From Prado023 sp963714995 (GTDB lineage Bacteria > Actinomycetota > Actinomycetes > S36-B12 > CAIYMF01), in the NCBI GenBank assembly GCA_963714995.1, contig CAVQQP010000017.1, forward strand, positions 248,001 to 312,000: DNA of 64,000 nt. The letters are read 5' to 3'. A model generated the notes under the pieces. The model worked only from the letters and a program-made list of their open reading frames with translations. It searched no databases and was not told the DNA's origin. Below are positions 46,690 through 59,128 of this stretch, piece after piece. The translations under genes were made by a program, and so were the position numbers. The number at the start of each line of letters is the position of its first letter. Within the stretch, counting starts at the first letter, position 1.

Positions 46690-46711
46690 GTGATAACGAT
46701 TCGGTAACGCA
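46690..46711. promoter_or_regulatory. candidate LacI-family operator in front of the sugar importer
   Basis: TGATAACG (46691-46698) is a canonical LacI/GalR half site, continued by GATTCGGTAACGC; the second half is weak. It lies about 110 bases upstream of the binding-protein ATG and 60 bases from the regulator's stop. Confidence 0.4.
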
Positions 46712-46753
46712 TCGTCACGCCGGCGAACCACGGACCCTGGCTGGCGGGCCGGC

Positions 46754-47785
46754 TCAGTGCCTTCTCCTCCTCCGGGCCTGGGTCCCGGACCCCTCCGGCG
46801 GCGCGGTGGAGGTCCGCACGACCAGCAGCGTTGGCACCACGACCCGCAGGGCCGGCTGGGCATCCGCGTGATGGCTGATCAGCCCGGCGAGCTGGAGCGC
46901 CGCGAGCTCGCCCAGGGTCCTGACCGGCTGCGCCACAGTCGTGAGACCCATCGACTCGGAGATGTCGTGATCGTCGATGCCCACGAGCGACAGGTCCTCG
47001 GGCACGCGCAACCCCAGGGCGCGCGCCGCGGCCATGACACCGAAGGCCATCTCGTCACTCTCGGCGAACACCGCGGTGGGCCGGTCCTCGCGCGCCAGCA
47101 GCGTCATGGCCGCACGCTGGGCACCACGCACGGAGAAGTCCGCACTCACCTCGAGGTTCGGGTCCCAGGCCACGCCAGCCTCCTTGAGTGCCAGCAGGAA
47201 CCCCTGCTTGCGCTCTGTGGGGGCAGTGAACGGGATCCGCTCGAACGGCCGGCCGGACACGAGCCCGAGGCGCCGGTGCCCGAGGTCCAGGAGGTGGGCG
47301 GTGGCCGACCGGGCGGCAGCGACGTCATCGATCGCGACGCTGTGGACCCCGGGCAGGGATGCGCCCAGCAGCACCAGGGGGATCCGCCTGTCGGCCAGCA
47401 GCGCGGCCTCGTCCGGTGCCGGGGGAACGTTCACGAGGAGGACACCGTCTGCCTCGCGACGTGGGATGTCGCCGAGGAGTGCCCGCCGCCGGTCGTCGAG
47501 GTCGAGCAGCCGATGGACGAGCACGACGATCCCCTTGCCGGCGAACGTCCGCTCCACCCCGTCGAGGACCTGGGCGAAGTACCAGCGGTCGATGTAGGGC
47601 ATGACCACCGCCACCCGAGCCCGGTCCGAAGCGGCGGGTGGCATCGTGTAGCCGAGCTGCTCGGCGGCCTGCTCGACCTTGATCCGCGTCGCCTCGGAGA
47701 TGGTCCGGTGGCCGTGCAGGGCGCGGGAGACGGTGGCCGTCGAGACGCCCGCGAGCTCGGCAACGTCCCGCACAGTCGTGGCCAT
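46754..47785 (-). CDS. LacI-family transcription regulator
   Basis: A 343-residue regulator with N-terminal helix-turn-helix TVRDVAELAGVSTATVSRAL, hinge helix HRTISEATRIKVEQAAEQLGY, and a sugar-binding core (DGVLLVNVPP, AIDDVAAARSATAHLLDLGH, GIDDHDISESMGLTTVAQP). It ends with an Arg-rich tail. GGAGG before the ATG and TAGCCT (minus strand, 47805-47810) as -10. It probably represses the adjacent importer and perhaps glgE-glgB, from which it diverges. Confidence 0.92.
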   Translation of the reverse strand: MATTVRDVAELAGVSTATVSRALHGHRTISEATRIKVEQAAEQLGYTMPPAASDRARVAVVMPYIDRWYFAQVLDGVERTFAGKGIVVLVHRLLDLDDRRRALLGDIPRREADGVLLVNVPPAPDEAALLADRRIPLVLLGASLPGVHSVAIDDVAAARSATAHLLDLGHRRLGLVSGRPFERIPFTAPTERKQGFLLALKEAGVAWDPNLEVSADFSVRGAQRAAMTLLAREDRPTAVFAESDEMAFGVMAAARALGLRVPEDLSLVGIDDHDISESMGLTTVAQPVRTLGELAALQLAGLISHHADAQPALRVVVPTLLVVRTSTAPPEGSGTQARRRRRH

Positions 47786-47804
47786 CGACGCACCTCCGCG
47801 GCGC

Positions 47805-47810
47805 AGGCTA
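47805..47810 (-). promoter_or_regulatory. -10 element of the LacI-type regulator
   Basis: TAGCCT on the minus strand, 19 bases before the start codon, which has its own GGAGG site. Confidence 0.4.
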
Positions 47811-47918
47811 CCGCCCCCGGGCGCTGATCAGCCGGGTGCACCGGGGCCCACGGGGCCCCCGGGCATCGCTTCTCGATCAGCAGGCACCGGAGGGCCCTCG
47901 GGTAGTAGCGTCACGGGG

Positions 47919-49898
47919 GTGATTGGTCGATTCCCCAGCATTGACATCAGCCCGGTCGTCGAGGGCGGGCGCTATCCCGTCAAGGCGGTCGTCGGAGAGA
48001 CCTTCCCCGTCTCCGTGACCGCCTTCCGCGAGGGGCACGACGCGATGAGCGTCGAGGTCCAGTTCGTCCCGCCCGGACATGGCGATGCCGAGTTCGTGAT
48101 CGGGGAGCCTGACGGCCCCCTGCTCCGGATGCACGAGGTCGGCCCGACCCAGCCCGACCGCTGGACCGTCGACGCCCAGCTCGACCGTGAGGGCGACTGG
48201 ACCTACTACATCGTCACGGCCGGCGATCCCTACGAGACCTGGAAGCACAAGGCCGAGATCAAGCTGCCCGCCGGGATCGACGTCGAGCTCGAGCTGGAGG
48301 AGGGGGCGCGCGTCCTCGACCGCGCCGCCGCGCTGGCCGGCAGCGCGCATGCCCGCAAGGTCCTCACCGAGGCCGCCGCCGCGATGCGCGACACGGCGGA
48401 GACGGCCGCCCAGCGCCTCTACGCCGCTGAGGCCCCGGCGGTCCGGGCCGCGCTCGACGAGTTCCCGCTGCGCGAGCTGCCGCACCTCTCCGGGCCCTGG
48501 CCGGTGCGCGTCGAGCGCCCCCGTGCGCTCTACGGCGCCTGGTACGAGTTCTTCCCGCGCTCGGAGGGCGCCACCCTCGACCCGCCACGCTCAGGGACCT
48601 TCCGCACGGCTGCCAAGCGCCTGCCCGGGGTGGCAGCGATGGGCTTCGACGTGGTGTACCTCCCCCCGATCCATCCCATCGGCCACACGTTCCGCAAGGG
48701 TCCGAACAACACCCTGACCCCCGGTCCGGACGATCCCGGGTCGCCGTGGGCGATCGGCTCCGAGGCCGGCGGCCATGACGCGGTCCATCCGGACCTCGGC
48801 ACGATGGCCGACTTCGAGCACTTCATGGCGGTGGCCGCCGAGAACGGCCTGGAGATCGCCCTGGACTTCGCGCTGCAGGCCTCCCCGGACCACCCGTGGG
48901 TCACCGAGCATCCCCAGTGGTTCACGACCCGCGCCGACGGATCCATCGCCTACGCGGAGAACCCCCCGAAGAAGTACCAGGACATCTACCCGATCGCATT
49001 CGACGCGGACTTCGACGGGCTGGTCGATGAGTGCGAGCGGATCCTGCGGCTGTGGATGGGCAAGGGCGTGCGGATCTTCCGCGTGGACAACCCGCACACG
49101 AAGACCGTCGAGTTCTGGGAGGTCCTGTTCGCCCGGATCCACGCCACCGACCCGGACGTGCTGTTCCTCGCCGAGGCGTTCACCCGTCCGGCGATGATGC
49201 GCACCCTGGGGACCGTGGGCTTCCACCAGAGCTACACCTACTTCACCTGGCGCAACACGAAGTGGGAGCTGGAGACGTACTTCACCGAGCTCAGCACCTT
49301 CGCCGCGGACTACATGCGACCCAACTGCTTCGTGAACACCCCGGACATCAACCCGTTCTTCCTGCAGTCGGGCAACAAGGCAGCCTTTGCGATCCGCGCG
49401 ACCCTGGCGGCCCTGCTGGCCCCCACCTACGGCGTGTACGCCGGATTCGAGATCTACGAGCACAAGCCGCTGGCTCCGGGCAAGGAGGAGTACCTGGACT
49501 CCGAGAAGTTCCAGTACCGCCCGCGTGACTGGGCAGCGGCCTCGCACACCAGCCTGGTGCCCTACCTGACGCTCCTCAACCGGATCCGCAGGGAGCACCC
49601 GGCGTTCCACGAGCTGCGCAACCTGCGGTTCGAGACCATCGACAACCCGCAGCTGATCGCCTGGTCGAAGCGGACAGCCGACGAGGTCGTGGTCGTCACC
49701 TGCGTGCTGGACCCCAACGGCCCCCAGGCCGGCACCCTGCACCTGGACCTGGCCGCACTGGGATTCGGGTCCGACGAGCGCGTCCTGGCCCGCGACCTCA
49801 TCACCGGCCAGACCTGGGCGTGGGGCGCGCACAACTACATCCGGCACGACCCGAATTTCACCTGTGCACATGCCGTTGTTCTCGAGAGGATGCCATGA
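47919..49898 (+). CDS. glgE: alpha-1,4-glucan:maltose-1-phosphate maltosyltransferase GlgE
   Basis: GH13_3 enzyme (659 residues) that extends alpha-glucan with maltosyl units from maltose 1-phosphate. N-terminal domains, the ALYGAWYEFFPRS segment and the barrel with IFRVDNPHTK (nucleophile Asp390), VLFLAEAFTRP (Glu419) and FVNTPDINPFF are diagnostic of GlgE. GTG start at 47919; TAGTAG at 47903-47908 may be the -10, giving a very short leader. ATGA overlap with glgB. The supplier of maltose 1-phosphate (maltokinase or GlgM) is not in the window. Confidence 0.96.
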   Translation: MIGRFPSIDISPVVEGGRYPVKAVVGETFPVSVTAFREGHDAMSVEVQFVPPGHGDAEFVIGEPDGPLLRMHEVGPTQPDRWTVDAQLDREGDWTYYIVTAGDPYETWKHKAEIKLPAGIDVELELEEGARVLDRAAALAGSAHARKVLTEAAAAMRDTAETAAQRLYAAEAPAVRAALDEFPLRELPHLSGPWPVRVERPRALYGAWYEFFPRSEGATLDPPRSGTFRTAAKRLPGVAAMGFDVVYLPPIHPIGHTFRKGPNNTLTPGPDDPGSPWAIGSEAGGHDAVHPDLGTMADFEHFMAVAAENGLEIALDFALQASPDHPWVTEHPQWFTTRADGSIAYAENPPKKYQDIYPIAFDADFDGLVDECERILRLWMGKGVRIFRVDNPHTKTVEFWEVLFARIHATDPDVLFLAEAFTRPAMMRTLGTVGFHQSYTYFTWRNTKWELETYFTELSTFAADYMRPNCFVNTPDINPFFLQSGNKAAFAIRATLAALLAPTYGVYAGFEIYEHKPLAPGKEEYLDSEKFQYRPRDWAAASHTSLVPYLTLLNRIRREHPAFHELRNLRFETIDNPQLIAWSKRTADEVVVVTCVLDPNGPQAGTLHLDLAALGFGSDERVLARDLITGQTWAWGAHNYIRHDPNFTCAHAVVLERMP

Positions 49899-52189
49899 CC
49901 CCGTCCAACACCCCCGCAGACCCCGGCACGCCGAAGGCGGGAGCGAAGGCCGCGAAGCCGGCCGCTCGGACCGGCCCAGCCACCCGGCCGGTCGACACCG
50001 GCGACATCGACCGGCTCGTCGATGGGGCCAGCGCCAGCCCGCACGCGATCCTGGGTGCCCACCCGCACGACGGCGGGGTGACGATCCGCGTGCTGCGCCC
50101 GATGGCCAAGGAGGTCATCGTGGTCACGCCGACGGACCGGTACCCGATGCTGCACGAGCACCGTGGGGTCTGGGTCGTCGTGCTTCCGGGCGAGGTCATC
50201 CCCGCCTACACCATCGACGTGGACTACGGCCAGGGCCTGATCCCCGCGGATGACCCCTACCGCTTCCTGCCGACCCTCGGCGAGCTGGACCTGCACCTGA
50301 TCGGTGAGGGCCGCCACGAGGAGCTCTGGAAGACCCTCGGTGCCCACGAGCGCACCTACGACAGCCCGTTCGGACCGATCACGGGCACGTCCTTCGCCGT
50401 CTGGGCCCCCAGCGCCGAGGGTGTTCGCGTCGTCGGCGACTTCAACGGCTGGGACGGCACCGGGCACCCCATGCGCTCGATGGGCAGCACCGGCGTGTGG
50501 GAGCTGTTCATCCCCAACATCGGCGCGGGCACCACCTACAAGTTCTCCATCCTGGGCAAGGACTGGGTCTGGCGCGAGAAGGCCGACCCGATGGCCTTCC
50601 ACACCGAGGTCCCGCCGTCGACAGCGTCGGTCGTCTACACCTCGGACTACACGTGGGGCGACGACCAGTGGCTGGCCACGCGGGCCGCGACCGACGTCAT
50701 CAACGCCCCGATGAGCGTCTACGAGGTGCACCTGGGATCCTGGCGCCTGGGCCTGGACTACCGCCAGATCGCCGAGCAGCTGGTGGCCTACGTGACCGAG
50801 ATGGGCTTCACCCACGTGGAGCTGATGCCGGTGGCCGAGCACCCGTACGCCCCGAGCTGGGGCTACCAGGTGACCTCGTACTTCGCCCCCACCTCGCGGT
50901 TCGGCAAGCCCGACGACTTCCGCTTCGTCGTGGACAGCCTGCACCAGGCCGGCATCGGCGTGATCCTCGACTGGGTCCCGGCGCACTTCCCCAAGGACGC
51001 CTGGGCGCTGGCCCGCTTCGACGGCACCGCGCTCTACGAGCACGCCGACCCGCGACGTGGCGAGCAGCCCGACTGGGGCACCTACGTCTTCGACTTCGGC
51101 CGCACGGAGGTCCGCAACTTCCTGGTCTCGAACGCCATCTACTGGCTCGAGGAGTACCACATCGACGGCCTGCGCGTGGATGCCGTGGCCTCGATGCTGT
51201 ACCTGGACTACTCGCGCAACGAGGGCGAGTGGCTGCCCAACCAGTACGGCGGCCGCGAGAACCTCGACGCCGTGGCCTTCCTGCAGGAGATGAACGCGAC
51301 CGTCTACAAGCGCGTGCCCGGCGTGGTCACGATCGCTGAGGAGTCCACCTCGTGGCCGGGCGTCACGCGCCCCACGTACCTCGGGGGCCTCGGGTTCGGC
51401 CTCAAGTGGAACATGGGCTGGATGAACGACTCGCTGGGCTACATCTCCCGCGAGCCCGTCCACCGCATGTGGCACCACAACGAGATGACCTTCGCGATGG
51501 TCTACGCGTGGAGCGAGCACTTCGTCCTGCCCATCTCGCACGACGAGGTGGTCCATGGCAAGGGCTCCCTGGTGCAGAAGATGCCGGGCGACCGCTGGCA
51601 GAAGACGGCCAACCTGCGCGCCTACCTGGGCTACATGTGGGCCCACCCCGGCAAGCAGCTGCTGTTCATGGGCTCCGAGTTCGCCCAGACCTCCGAGTGG
51701 AGCGAGGAGCGCGGCCTCGAGTGGTGGCTGTGCGAGTACCAGGACCACTACGGCGTGCAGCACTGCGTGCGCGACATGAACCTCGCCTACCGGGAGACCC
51801 GGGCCCTCTGGGACCAGGACAACACCCCCGACGGGTTCCAGTGGATCGACGCCAACGATGCCTCGGGCAACGTGTTCTCGTGGCTGCGGATCGGCAGTGA
51901 CGGATCCGTGCTCGCCTCGATCACGAACTTCTCCCCCGTGGTCCGTGGCGACTACCGCGTGGGCCTGCCGAGCACCGGCTACTGGCGCGAGGTGCTCAAC
52001 ACGGATGCCGAGGCCTACGGTGGCTCCGGCGTCGGCAACTTCGGCGGAGTGGTGGCCGAGGAGCAGTCGTGGCACGGGCGCCCCGCGTCGGCCATGGTGA
52101 CCCTGCCCCCGCTGGCCACGGTGTGGTTGCGCTACGACGCCGCAGCGACCGAGGGGAGCGCCGCACCGGACGAGGCCACCACCGACTGA
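49895..52189 (+). CDS. glgB: 1,4-alpha-glucan branching enzyme GlgB
   Basis: Introduces alpha-1,6 branches into the glucan made by GlgE. A 764-residue GH13_9 enzyme with two N-terminal beta domains (SPHAILGAHPHDGGVTIRVL; SFAVWAPSAEGVRVVGDFNG) and the barrel with DGLRVDAVASM (nucleophile), TIAEESTSWPG (acid/base) and LPISHDEVVHGK. The first 30 residues are Ala/Pro/Lys-rich. The ATG overlaps the glgE stop by 4 bases; GAGAGGA precedes it. The pair glgE-glgB is the core of the classical GlgE pathway. Confidence 0.97.
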   Translation: MTPSNTPADPGTPKAGAKAAKPAARTGPATRPVDTGDIDRLVDGASASPHAILGAHPHDGGVTIRVLRPMAKEVIVVTPTDRYPMLHEHRGVWVVVLPGEVIPAYTIDVDYGQGLIPADDPYRFLPTLGELDLHLIGEGRHEELWKTLGAHERTYDSPFGPITGTSFAVWAPSAEGVRVVGDFNGWDGTGHPMRSMGSTGVWELFIPNIGAGTTYKFSILGKDWVWREKADPMAFHTEVPPSTASVVYTSDYTWGDDQWLATRAATDVINAPMSVYEVHLGSWRLGLDYRQIAEQLVAYVTEMGFTHVELMPVAEHPYAPSWGYQVTSYFAPTSRFGKPDDFRFVVDSLHQAGIGVILDWVPAHFPKDAWALARFDGTALYEHADPRRGEQPDWGTYVFDFGRTEVRNFLVSNAIYWLEEYHIDGLRVDAVASMLYLDYSRNEGEWLPNQYGGRENLDAVAFLQEMNATVYKRVPGVVTIAEESTSWPGVTRPTYLGGLGFGLKWNMGWMNDSLGYISREPVHRMWHHNEMTFAMVYAWSEHFVLPISHDEVVHGKGSLVQKMPGDRWQKTANLRAYLGYMWAHPGKQLLFMGSEFAQTSEWSEERGLEWWLCEYQDHYGVQHCVRDMNLAYRETRALWDQDNTPDGFQWIDANDASGNVFSWLRIGSDGSVLASITNFSPVVRGDYRVGLPSTGYWREVLNTDAEAYGGSGVGNFGGVVAEEQSWHGRPASAMVTLPPLATVWLRYDAAATEGSAAPDEATTD

Positions 52190-52208
52190 GCCACGGGCCC
52201 ACCGTGGG

Positions 52209-52264
52209 CCGTGATCCATGCGCCTTCGCGCCCTTCTAGCGTGCGCAAGGTGCATGGATCACGG
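52209..52264. terminator. long stem-loop, bidirectional terminator
   Basis: CCGTGATCCATGC (52209-52221) and its exact complement (52252-52264) form a 13-bp stem that can extend inward through GCCTT/AAGGT. It sits between the convergent glgB and thioredoxin-TPR genes. Confidence 0.7.
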
Positions 52265-52317
52265 CGCGCGGGGGCGTCGCGTGGCGGGCTGGGGGCGGTC
52301 GTGGTGCGCCCGCGTGC

Positions 52318-53259
52318 TCAGAACAGGGCGTTGGCCAGGTCGATGCGCGCACGCGCGACAGCCGGATCGTCGGGGCCCACGACCTCGAAGAGGTCGAGCA
52401 GGTGCGTGCGCAACCGGTCGCGGTCGTCGCCGGCGGTGAACCGGATCGCTCCGGTGAGCCGTGCGAACGCCTCCACGGGTCGACCATCGAGGACGAGGAC
52501 GTCGGCGGCCCGCTGCTGCGCGGCGAGGTCGTCGGGGGCGGCGTCGGCCGCCGCCAGGACGGCGGCGTGCTCGGCTCCGTCCACACGCTCGAAGACGCCC
52601 ACGAGGGCCAGCCCCGCTCGGGCGACGGGGTCGGCGGGGGTGGAGTCCAGGATCGACTGGTAGGCCGCACGCGCAGCCGCCCAGTCCCCCGATTCGATCG
52701 CGTCGTAGGCGGCCTCCATCCGCGGGTCCGCCGGCGGCTCGTCAGCAGGCGCGACGGCCGCGCCACCGGGCACCGCTCCGGCGACCGTGCCGGTGACCCC
52801 GTTGGCCGCCGCGAGCGCGAGGAGCTCCTCGAGGTACGCCCGGATCTGCGGCTCCGGCAGTGCGCCCTGGAACAGTGGCAGGGGACGACCGCCCACGACC
52901 GCGAACACGCTGGGGATGGACTGGACCTGGAACGCCTGGGCGATCGCCGGGTTGGCGTCGACGTCCACCTTCGCCAGGACCCACCGGCCGGCGTACTCAT
53001 CGGCCAGCCTCTCCAGGATCGGCGAGAGCGCCTTGCATGGCCCGCACCAGGTGGCCCAGAGGTCCAGGACCACGGGGACCTGCATCGAGGCATCCATCAC
53101 GTCGGTCTGGAAGCTCGCGTCGCTGACGTCCACGACCACTGGCAGGGCGTGGGGGTTCGCGCTGCGCTCAGCGGCGCGCGCCTCCGCCTGTGCCTGTGCC
53201 TCGCGTGCGGCAGCAAGGGCTGCGAGATCGACGGCTCCGTATCCAGAGAGGTTGCTCAT
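52318..53259 (-). CDS. thioredoxin-domain protein with TPR-like C-terminus (CnoX/YbbN-like)
   Basis: A 313-residue cytoplasmic protein. Residues about 40-150 form a thioredoxin fold with the active site WATWCGPCKAL, so both cysteines are present, unlike E. coli CnoX. The C-terminal part (about 180-313) is helical and TPR-like (AAYDAIESGDWAAARAAYQSIL), as in the CnoX/YbbN chaperedoxins that protect proteins from oxidants. The N-terminal 35 residues are Ala-rich. GGGAGA precedes the ATG at 53259. Its place between glgB and treS, on the other strand, is unusual but no functional link is evident. Confidence 0.88.
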   Translation of the reverse strand: MSNLSGYGAVDLAALAAAREAQAQAEARAAERSANPHALPVVVDVSDASFQTDVMDASMQVPVVLDLWATWCGPCKALSPILERLADEYAGRWVLAKVDVDANPAIAQAFQVQSIPSVFAVVGGRPLPLFQGALPEPQIRAYLEELLALAAANGVTGTVAGAVPGGAAVAPADEPPADPRMEAAYDAIESGDWAAARAAYQSILDSTPADPVARAGLALVGVFERVDGAEHAAVLAAADAAPDDLAAQQRAADVLVLDGRPVEAFARLTGAIRFTAGDDRDRLRTHLLDLFEVVGPDDPAVARARIDLANALF

Positions 53260-53396
53260 GCCGGCATTCTCCCATCCGCCGCGGCGTGCTGCGGGCAGCC
53301 CGTCCGTCCACGTCGCATCCGACGCGCGGTGAGGGCGGTTGCGTCCCAAAGGTGTCGCGACGGGTGGCTCGCTGGCCCTCGGACCGCCCGGGCAAC

Positions 53397-53402
53397 TAGC
53401 CT
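53397..53402 (+). promoter_or_regulatory. -10 element, leaderless start of treS
   Basis: TAGCCT ends 7 bases before the ATG at 53410; no ribosome site is seen. Confidence 0.55.
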
Positions 53403-53409
53403 CACAGGC

Positions 53410-55095
<1,686 letters not shown>

Positions 55096-55119
55096 GACGA
55101 CGAGGGGACGTGATTCCGG

Positions 55120-56596
55120 GTGAGACTGACCAATCGGGGTAGGCGCGGTGGTGGGCCTGCGCACGAAGGGCCCGACCTTGTGATCGTGGCCAATCGGCTT
55201 CCGGTGGAGTTCGATGCGGAGGAGGGCTGGCGCCGGGCCCCCGGGGGCCTGGTCTCGGCGATGGAGTCCGTGCTGCGCGAGACGCAGGCGCTCTGGATCG
55301 GCTGGAGCGGGCAGTTCAGCGACTCCGGGGCCGACTCCGAGCACCCGGTGCCCCCGGAGCCTCCGGCCATGGTCGGCGACGTCGAGCTCGTGGAGGTCCC
55401 GCTCACCAGCGCTGAGGTGACCGCCCACTACGACGGTTTCTCCAACGGGGCACTCTGGCCGAACTACCACGGCGGCATCGTGGCGCCGGTGTACCACCGC
55501 AGCGAGTTCGAGGCCCACCGCGAGGTCAACGAGCGGTTCGCCGACATCGTGGCGGACACCGCACGGCTCGGTGCGCGCGTGTGGGTCCACGACTACCAGC
55601 TGCAGCTGGTCCCCGCCCTGCTGCGGGCCCGGCGCCCCGACCTGCGGATCGGCTTCTTCCTGCACATCCCGTTCCCCCCGGTGGAGATCTTCAGCCAGCT
55701 CCCGTGGCGCCGGCAGGTCATCGAGGGGCTGCTGGGAGCCGACGTCGTGGGCTTCCAGACCAGCGACGCGGTGATCAACTTCCAGCGGGCGGCACGCCGG
55801 TTCGCCGACGTCGTGGACTACCACGGCGAGCTGCACGTCGCTGCAGCCCGGTGGGGCGCGCCCGGTCGCCATCCGCGCCTTCCCCATCGGGATCCGGGCC
55901 AGCGACTACGCCGAGCTGGCGGCGCAGCCGGAGGTGCAGGAGCGCGCACGGCAGATCCGCGCCGACGTCGGGGATCCCGAGGTCCTGCTCCTGGGTGTGG
56001 ACCGGCTGGACTACACCAAGGGGATCGACGTGCGGATCCAGGCCGTCACCGAGCTGATGCTCGACGGCGACCTGGACCCGCAGCGGAGCGCGTTCATCCA
56101 GGTCGCGCCACCCACCCGGGCCAAGGTCGAGGAGTACCAGAAGATCCGCGACGACGTGGAGCTGCTGGTCAGCCGCGCGAACGGGGCTCTGGGACCGGTG
56201 GGCACCAACCCGATCCACTACATGCACCAGTCCATGGCACCCGACGAGCTTGCGGCGCTGTACGTCGCGGCCGACGTGATGCTGGTGACGCCCCTGCGCG
56301 ACGGGATGAACCTCGTGGCCAAGGAGTACGTTGCGGCCAAGATCGACGATCGGGGGGCGCTCGTCCTCAGCGAGTTCACCGGCGCCGCCGAGCAGATGTC
56401 GCAGGCGTGGCTGGTCAACCCCTATGACATCGAGGGCATGAAGCGCGCGATCATGGCTGCGCTGGGCGAGCCCCCGGAGCAGGGAGCTGCCCGGATGCGG
56501 GCCCTGCGCGTGGGGGTCACCACCGACGACGTGGCCAGCTGGGCCGCGAGCTTCCTGAGCGCCCTCTCGCCGCAGGAGAGCCCTGATGTCACCTGA
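55120..56596 (+). CDS. otsA: trehalose-6-phosphate synthase, frame broken once
   Basis: GT20 enzyme that joins NDP-glucose and glucose 6-phosphate. LVIVANRLPVEFD, GGLVSAMESVL, WPNYHG, VHDYQLQLVPALLR, GFFLHIPFPPVEIF, LLLGVDRLDYTKGI and PLRDGMNLVAKEYV are all present. The frame changes near 55851-55855: ELHVAAARW must continue as ARPVAIRAFPIGI; removing one G gives 492 codons, normal for OtsA. Start is the GTG at 55120 or possibly a GTG at 55180 close to LVIVANRL. It follows treS by 24 bases and overlaps otsB by 11. Confidence 0.93.
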
Positions 56597-57350
56597 CCTG
56601 CTCGCGGCGCTCGAGTCGCTGGGCGCAGCGGAGCGACTCCTCGTGGCCCTGGACTTCGACGGGACGATCTCCCCCATCGTGGCGGTGCCCTCGGACGCCC
56701 GGCCGGTGCCGGGGGCACTGCACCTGCTGGGTCGACTGTCCGCTGCCCCGGGCACGCAGGTCGTCCTGGTCTCCGGGCGCGCGCGCCGTGACCTGGCGGC
56801 CGTCAGCGGGGCTGGCGGCATCGCCACCCTGATCGGCTCGCACGGGCAGGAGATCGGGGCCGATCTCGCCCTCAGCGAGGACGAGGTCGCGCTGCTGGAG
56901 GAGGTCCGGGCGAGAGTCGCCGCAGCGGTGGGGGACATCCCCGGGGTCCGGGTCGAGGACAAGCCGGCCGGGCTGGCCGTGCATGTGCGCGGCTGCACGC
57001 AGGCCGACGGGGAGCGCGCCCTGGATCTGGTGCGGGACCTGGCCGATGTCATGGCCGGCACGTTCTGCCTCGAGGGCAAGCTCGTGATCGAGATGTCCAC
57101 GCGGCCGCTGGACAAGGGCTCCGCGCTGCGTGCCCTCATCGAGGCCGACCCCGCGCGTCGGGTCGTGTTCGCCGGTGATGACGTCACGGACGAGTCGGCG
57201 ATGGCCGTCCTGCGGGCCGACGACATCGCCATCAGGGTGGGGGCCGGCCAGACCCTGGCCCGCTACCGGGTCCCCGACCCGCAGTCGATGCTCGAGGTGC
57301 TGTCCGCGCTGGCCCACGTGCGAGCGGTGGGCAGCACCGAGCCGGGCTGA
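56586..57350 (+). CDS. otsB: trehalose-6-phosphate phosphatase
   Basis: HAD phosphatase (254 residues) that converts trehalose 6-phosphate to trehalose. Motif I is ALDFDGTISPI (Asp23, Asp25), motif II VVLVSGRARRDL, and the C-terminal acidic motif FAGDDVTDESAM. Substrate motif GSHGQEI is also seen. The ATG lies within the last codons of otsA and has CAGGAGAG ahead, so translation is coupled. Confidence 0.95.
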   Translation: MSPDLLAALESLGAAERLLVALDFDGTISPIVAVPSDARPVPGALHLLGRLSAAPGTQVVLVSGRARRDLAAVSGAGGIATLIGSHGQEIGADLALSEDEVALLEEVRARVAAAVGDIPGVRVEDKPAGLAVHVRGCTQADGERALDLVRDLADVMAGTFCLEGKLVIEMSTRPLDKGSALRALIEADPARRVVFAGDDVTDESAMAVLRADDIAIRVGAGQTLARYRVPDPQSMLEVLSALAHVRAVGSTEPG

Positions 57351-57356
57351 CCCGCA

Positions 57357-57375
57357 CCGCTCCGCCCATGAGCGG
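57357..57375. terminator. possible small terminator between otsB and the mutase gene
   Basis: CCGCTC and GAGCGG pair around a 7-base loop in the 41-base gap between two convergent genes. Short, so only tentative. Confidence 0.35.
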
Positions 57376-57391
57376 CGCGCGATGATGCCGG

Positions 57392-59083
<1,692 letters not shown>

Positions 59084-59090
59084 GTCCGCC

Positions 59091-59096
59091 ACGGTA
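59091..59096 (-). promoter_or_regulatory. -10 element, leaderless start of the mutase
   Basis: TACCGT on the minus strand ends 7 bases before the ATG at 59083. An in-frame GTG lies closer to the -10 but would leave no room for a transcription start. Confidence 0.5.
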
Positions 59097-59128
59097 CTCG
59101 TCGCGGGGCCCGCGGGCGCCACATGGAC

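Noticed and set aside
49835..52255. An 806-residue open frame antisense to glgB
   Set aside because: Val/His/Arg/Gly-rich translation with no recognisable domain; glgB on the other strand is unambiguous. The same applies to long frames antisense to glgX, glgE, treS, ruvB-yajC and the sugar nucleotidyltransferase.
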